Assembly: GCA_017450965.1 (NCBI GenBank)
Contig: JAFSSQ010000048.1
Span: forward strand, 1 to 36,589
Origin: Clostridia bacterium
GTDB taxonomy: Bacteria > Bacillota > Clostridia > Oscillospirales > CAG-272
DNA length: 36,589 nucleotides
Direction of reading: 5' to 3'
The notes beneath the pieces were generated by a model. That model saw only the letters and a list, made by a program, of their open reading frames with translations, made no database searches and was not told the origin of the DNA. Made by a program: the position numbers and the translations under genes. Position 1 is the first letter of the stretch, and every line of letters starts with the position of its first letter. This document shows, one piece after another, positions 32,484-36,589 of this stretch.

Positions 32484-33798
32484 CCGCCGCGAGAAGCTCG
32501 CGCGTCAGCGCGCGCGTTTTTCCACCGAGGAAAAAGAGCGCCGAGGTGTTGAGACAGAGCATGGCGGAGCAAAAGAGATCGGCGTACTCCCACAAAAGGG
32601 AAGCGGGCAGCAGAGGCGCCGCGAGCGCAACGAGAAGATAACAGAAAAGAAACGCCCGCCGGGCTTTTTTTTGCGCGCTGACGAGGAAAAGCGCCTCGCA
32701 GCCGTAATACGCCTGGCAGACGGAGGTCCCGTAGGCGAACAAAAAGACCGCCGCGGTAAGAAAGGGACGGGACAGGCCCCCGATCAGGCGGGAAAACGCG
32801 AGAAAGACCAGCCCCATCCCCGTCCCGTCCGGCACCTCGCCGTCAAAGGCGAGGAGAAGCGTCAGGGCGGTCAGGGTGCAGAAAAGCGGCGTGTCGACAA
32901 ACACCTCGGCGATCCCCCAGATCCCCTGGGCGGCGGGGAACTTCTGGTTTGCGGCCGCGTGCGCGAAGGGCGCGGTCCCGCAGCCCGCTTCGTTGGAGAC
33001 GAGCCCCCGCACAAAGCCGTAGCGCACCGCCCGGGAAAGCAAAAAGCCCCCGCACCCGCCCGCGGCGGAGGAGAAGGAGAAGGCGCCGCGGAGGATCCGG
33101 GAAAAGAGCGGCGGCAGGAGACTGAGATGGGTAAAGAGGATCCGCAGGGTGACGAAAAGATAGAGAACGGTGAGAAGCGGGACAAGCCGCCCCGTCACGG
33201 CGGAGAGGCGCTTTGCGTTCTCCGAGAGGGCGAGCGCCGTAAAAAGCGCGAAGAGGATCCCCGAGAGGAGCGGGGGGAGGGAATAGGACGCTTTTGCCAT
33301 CTCCGCCGCGGCAAGCGACTGCACCCCGCTGCCGAGGAAAAGGGCGCTCCCGACGCAGCACGCGGTAAAAAGGAGGGAGAGGACGCGACCGACCCGCCCC
33401 GGGAACGCGGCGGCGAGATAGAGGGGCGCGCCTCCGTGCGGCTTGCCGCGCTCAAAACGCCGGAAGGCGACGGCGAGCGAGATCTCCGCGTATTTGAGGA
33501 CGGAGGCGAAAAAGGCGGAGACCCACATCCAGAAAACCGCGCCCGCGCCCCCGGCGGAGAGGGCGAGCGCCACGCCGGAGAGATTGCCGACCCCCAGCGT
33601 GCCGGAAAGCGCGGAAAAAAGAGCGGAAAGCGGGGAGGTGCCGTCTCCCTCCTGCCTGCCGGAGAGAGCAAAGCGGATCACCCGCGGGGAAAAGACCGGG
33701 AAAAGGCCGGCCCGCAAGAGAAGCCAAAGCGAGCAGAGGATCAGACAGAGGGGAACGGCCGCGGCAAAAAAAGAACGGTTCAGCACGCCGGCGAGCAT
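32335..33798 (-). CDS. AGCS-family sodium:alanine/glycine symporter
   Basis: A 487-residue membrane transporter, about ten helices, of the alanine/glycine:cation symporter family, importing small amino acids with Na+ or H+. Signature phrases are GTLGVGNLSGVALALSAGG (66-84), GFVRGLVSNEAGCGTAPFAHAAA (261-283) and GIWGIAEVFVDT (292-303). AGGAGG lies 8 bases before ATG 33798. The hydrophobic part ends near 430; the last 49 residues (439-487) are Arg/Ser/Pro-rich and lie wholly on the antisense side of the ACT-like gene, so this tail is probably a by-product of the overlap. No terminator was seen downstream. Confidence 0.92.
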   Translation of the reverse strand: MLAGVLNRSFFAAAVPLCLILCSLWLLLRAGLFPVFSPRVIRFALSGRQEGDGTSPLSALFSALSGTLGVGNLSGVALALSAGGAGAVFWMWVSAFFASVLKYAEISLAVAFRRFERGKPHGGAPLYLAAAFPGRVGRVLSLLFTACCVGSALFLGSGVQSLAAAEMAKASYSLPPLLSGILFALFTALALSENAKRLSAVTGRLVPLLTVLYLFVTLRILFTHLSLLPPLFSRILRGAFSFSSAAGGCGGFLLSRAVRYGFVRGLVSNEAGCGTAPFAHAAANQKFPAAQGIWGIAEVFVDTPLFCTLTALTLLLAFDGEVPDGTGMGLVFLAFSRLIGGLSRPFLTAAVFLFAYGTSVCQAYYGCEALFLVSAQKKARRAFLFCYLLVALAAPLLPASLLWEYADLFCSAMLCLNTSALFFLGGKTRALTRELLAAVSAERSAKKRARRTARSAPPAQGRSSRSPSARPRKRGSPPPRGARGPVR

Positions 33799-33984
33799 CG
33801 GTTTTGCCTCCTTTTTGCGGGATCCGTTTAGTTTATGAAGGAAAGGAGGAAAAAAGACGGGCGCAGAATCGGCGAAAAAGGGCGCTTCTGGGAGGAAAAA
33901 GGAAAAAATCAGCAGACGGGCACCCGCATTGCAAATTTACTTTGTGAAAGATTTATGAATTTTCAAAAAAATAGGAAAAAAGAC
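33799..33984. other. Intergenic stretch between AGCS symporter and groE promoter
   Basis: An AT-rich, purine-rich region upstream of both the symporter (-) and groE (+). No convincing gene: the open frame at 33835-34035 would cross the groE promoter and part of CIRCE. No clear minus-strand promoter for the symporter was found. Confidence 0.5.
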
Positions 33985-34013
33985 TTGATTTTTTCGGAGG
34001 AGGCGTGTAAAAT
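33985..34013 (+). promoter_or_regulatory. Sigma-A promoter of groES-groEL
   Basis: TTGATT at 33985-33990 and TAAAAT at 34008-34013 are 17 bases apart. The start point would be near 34020, directly before the CIRCE element. Confidence 0.8.
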
Positions 34014-34024
34014 AAGTACCGTGA

Positions 34025-34051
34025 TTAGCACTTGAATGAAAAGAGTGCTAA
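34025..34051 (+). promoter_or_regulatory. CIRCE operator (HrcA binding site)
   Basis: TTAGCACTT (34025-34033), nine bases, then GAGTGCTAA (34043-34051) matches the CIRCE inverted repeat TTAGCACTC-N9-GAGTGCTAA except for the last base of the left arm. CIRCE is bound by the repressor HrcA, which is released on heat stress (established). Its position at the transcription start fits. Confidence 0.97.
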
Positions 34052-34097
34052 ACAAAGTAAATATTCCGGCAACGGAAAAGAGCATAGGAGGAACAAT

Positions 34098-34382
34098 ATG
34101 AAACTGAAACCGCTTGCAGACAGAGTCGTTGTAAAAGCGACGGAAGCGGAAGAGACCACAAAGGGCGGTCTTCTGCTCCCCGACACCGCCAAGGAGAAGC
34201 CGCAGTTTGCCGAGGTCGTGGCTGTCGGCCCCGGCGGGCTTGTCGACGGCAAGGAAATCAAAATGACCGTCAAGGTCGGAGATAAGGTCATCTGCAGCAA
34301 GTACGCCGGCACCGAGGTCAAGGTGGACGGCGTGGAATACAGCATCGTCAGACAAAACGATATTCTGGCGATCGTAGACTGA
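34098..34382 (+). CDS. groS: Co-chaperonin GroES
   Basis: A 94-residue GroES (Hsp10) that caps the GroEL chamber. It begins [13 protein letters not shown], and contains the mobile-loop region (about 14-33, [19 protein letters not shown]) and the VAVGPGG turn; it ends with [12 protein letters not shown]. Length is normal. TAGGAGG at 34085-34091 gives the start at 34098; an upstream in-frame start would cut CIRCE. GroEL follows by 27 bases. Confidence 0.98.
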   Translation: MKLKPLADRVVVKATEAEETTKGGLLLPDTAKEKPQFAEVVAVGPGGLVDGKEIKMTVKVGDKVICSKYAGTEVKVDGVEYSIVRQNDILAIVD

Positions 34383-34403
34383 ATCGGATCAATCATGAGG
34401 TAA

Positions 34404-36038
<1,635 letters not shown>

Positions 36039-36101
36039 TCCGATCCGAAAGGACGGACCCCGGCGCCCGACCCGCAAGGGAAGAAGCCGACAAAAAAGTC
36101 A

Positions 36102-36139
36102 AAAAACCCGGTTCGGTTGAGATACCGAACCGGGTTTTT
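36102..36139. terminator. Bidirectional intrinsic terminator after groEL
   Basis: A perfect 16-base stem AAAAACCCGGTTCGGT (36102-36117) with ACCGAACCGGGTTTTT (36124-36139), loop of 6. The A and T runs on each side serve groEL (+) and the partial gene at 36169 (-). Confidence 0.95.
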
Positions 36140-36168
36140 CCGTCCGCGTTTTCGTGTTGCGGAGCGGG

Positions 36169-36588
36169 TCAGCCGTCTCGCTTGGCGTTGAGCTTGTTCA
36201 GGGCGGTGTTGATGCCGCCGCCGAGGCCGACCCCCGCTACGGTGTTTTTGATATCGTTCATGCGTTTCGCGGATTGGATCTGATAGCCGAACTTGGCGTC
36301 GATCTTCTCAAACGCGTCGCCCACGCCGTTGATCGCCTTTTCCAGCGTATTGCCGTTGAGCTTGCACGCCTTGCGGGCTTCGGAAAGGGTGATGCGCTCG
36401 CCCGCCCACGCTTCCGTGCGCTGCATCATTTCACCCGTGAGAGCCTGACCGCTTCCTCGGTCAAGAACACGCGCGTTGATGTAATCCTGACCGGTGAGCG
36501 TTTCCGTATAGCCCTTTCCTAAGGAAACTCCTTCTTTCTCAAAGACAAGTTTATTGTATTTGGCAGGCTGATATACGCCTTCTTCCAT
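36169..36588 (-). CDS. Unrecognised protein, probably cut by the window edge
   Basis: At least 139 residues are encoded on the minus strand, from the right edge to a stop at 36169-36171. An in-frame ATG occurs at 36588, but no ribosome site can be seen because the sequence stops there, so the true start may lie outside. The visible protein is polar and Lys/Asn/Gly-rich, with a helical-looking middle (EMMQRTEAWAGERITLSEA) and a Gly-rich C-terminus (TVAGVGLGGGINTALNKLNA). I recognise no family; an element-borne or cell-surface protein is possible. It ends 29 bases before the shared terminator (reading leftwards). Confidence 0.55.
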   Translation of the reverse strand: MEEGVYQPAKYNKLVFEKEGVSLGKGYTETLTGQDYINARVLDRGSGQALTGEMMQRTEAWAGERITLSEARKACKLNGNTLEKAINGVGDAFEKIDAKFGYQIQSAKRMNDIKNTVAGVGLGGGINTALNKLNAKRDG

Positions 36589-36589
36589 A

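Noticed and set aside
33835..34035. A 66-codon open frame before groES
   Set aside because: It spans the groE promoter and runs into the CIRCE element, and the product is low-complexity Lys/Arg-rich.

Overview
The window reads as chromosomal DNA from a GC-rich member of the Bacillota, most likely an uncultured gut-type Clostridia. This rests on near-consensus sigma-A promoters, AGGAGG-type ribosome sites, lipoprotein and type I signal peptides, a CIRCE-controlled groES-groEL operon, a DacF-like carboxypeptidase, and ABC sugar importers without their own ATPase. No phage, insertion sequence, CRISPR array, rRNA or tRNA was seen. The last gene at the right edge is cut by the window and was not recognised.

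Layout. 1-3269: a NatA/YhaQ-type ABC exporter (ATPase plus ABC-2 permease), then a small XRE regulator and Maf, closely spaced on the + strand. 3278-5398: an AraC-type regulator with its own strong promoter, then a D-Ala-D-Ala carboxypeptidase and a clean terminator. 5399-5839: a 440-base non-coding stretch with a candidate promoter and several predicted hairpins. 5840-18175: the centrepiece, a seven-gene + strand operon. It holds a 1010-residue modular solute-binding protein, a permease pair, a membrane protein combining beta-propeller-like repeats, TPR and Yip1 regions, a 1070-residue secreted DUF5696-type protein, and a second permease pair, closed by a strong terminator. 18229-19977: a CvpA-like membrane protein with a long C-terminal region.

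20028-23060 (- strand): DUF523 and citrate synthase, preceded by a sensor-regulator that joins a LacI-like ligand domain to a C-terminal LuxR-type helix-turn-helix. Divergent from the regulator, 23224-29766 (+) holds an SGNH-hydrolase lipoprotein, a DUF5107-TPR protein, an orphan solute-binding lipoprotein and a P-loop kinase-like protein. 29842-30759: an alpha/beta-hydrolase lipoprotein with its own promoter. 30815-31977 (-): a nuclease-like lipoprotein and a VanZ-like protein. 32055-33798: a small ACT-like protein converging on, and overlapping, an AGCS amino-acid symporter. 33985-36139: CIRCE-groES-groEL with a perfect-stem terminator. 36169-end: the partial gene.

How it may work together (inference): the window carries two carbohydrate-oriented gene sets. 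The first (5840-18175) looks like an uptake and processing system with one binding protein, two permease heterodimers and a putative secreted glycoside-acting enzyme; energy would come from a shared MsmX/MsmK-like ATPase encoded elsewhere. The second (21969-30759) combines a ligand-sensing regulator with secreted esterase-like lipoproteins and a DUF5107 mutarotase-like protein. The first set is the best candidate here for an uncharacterised system.
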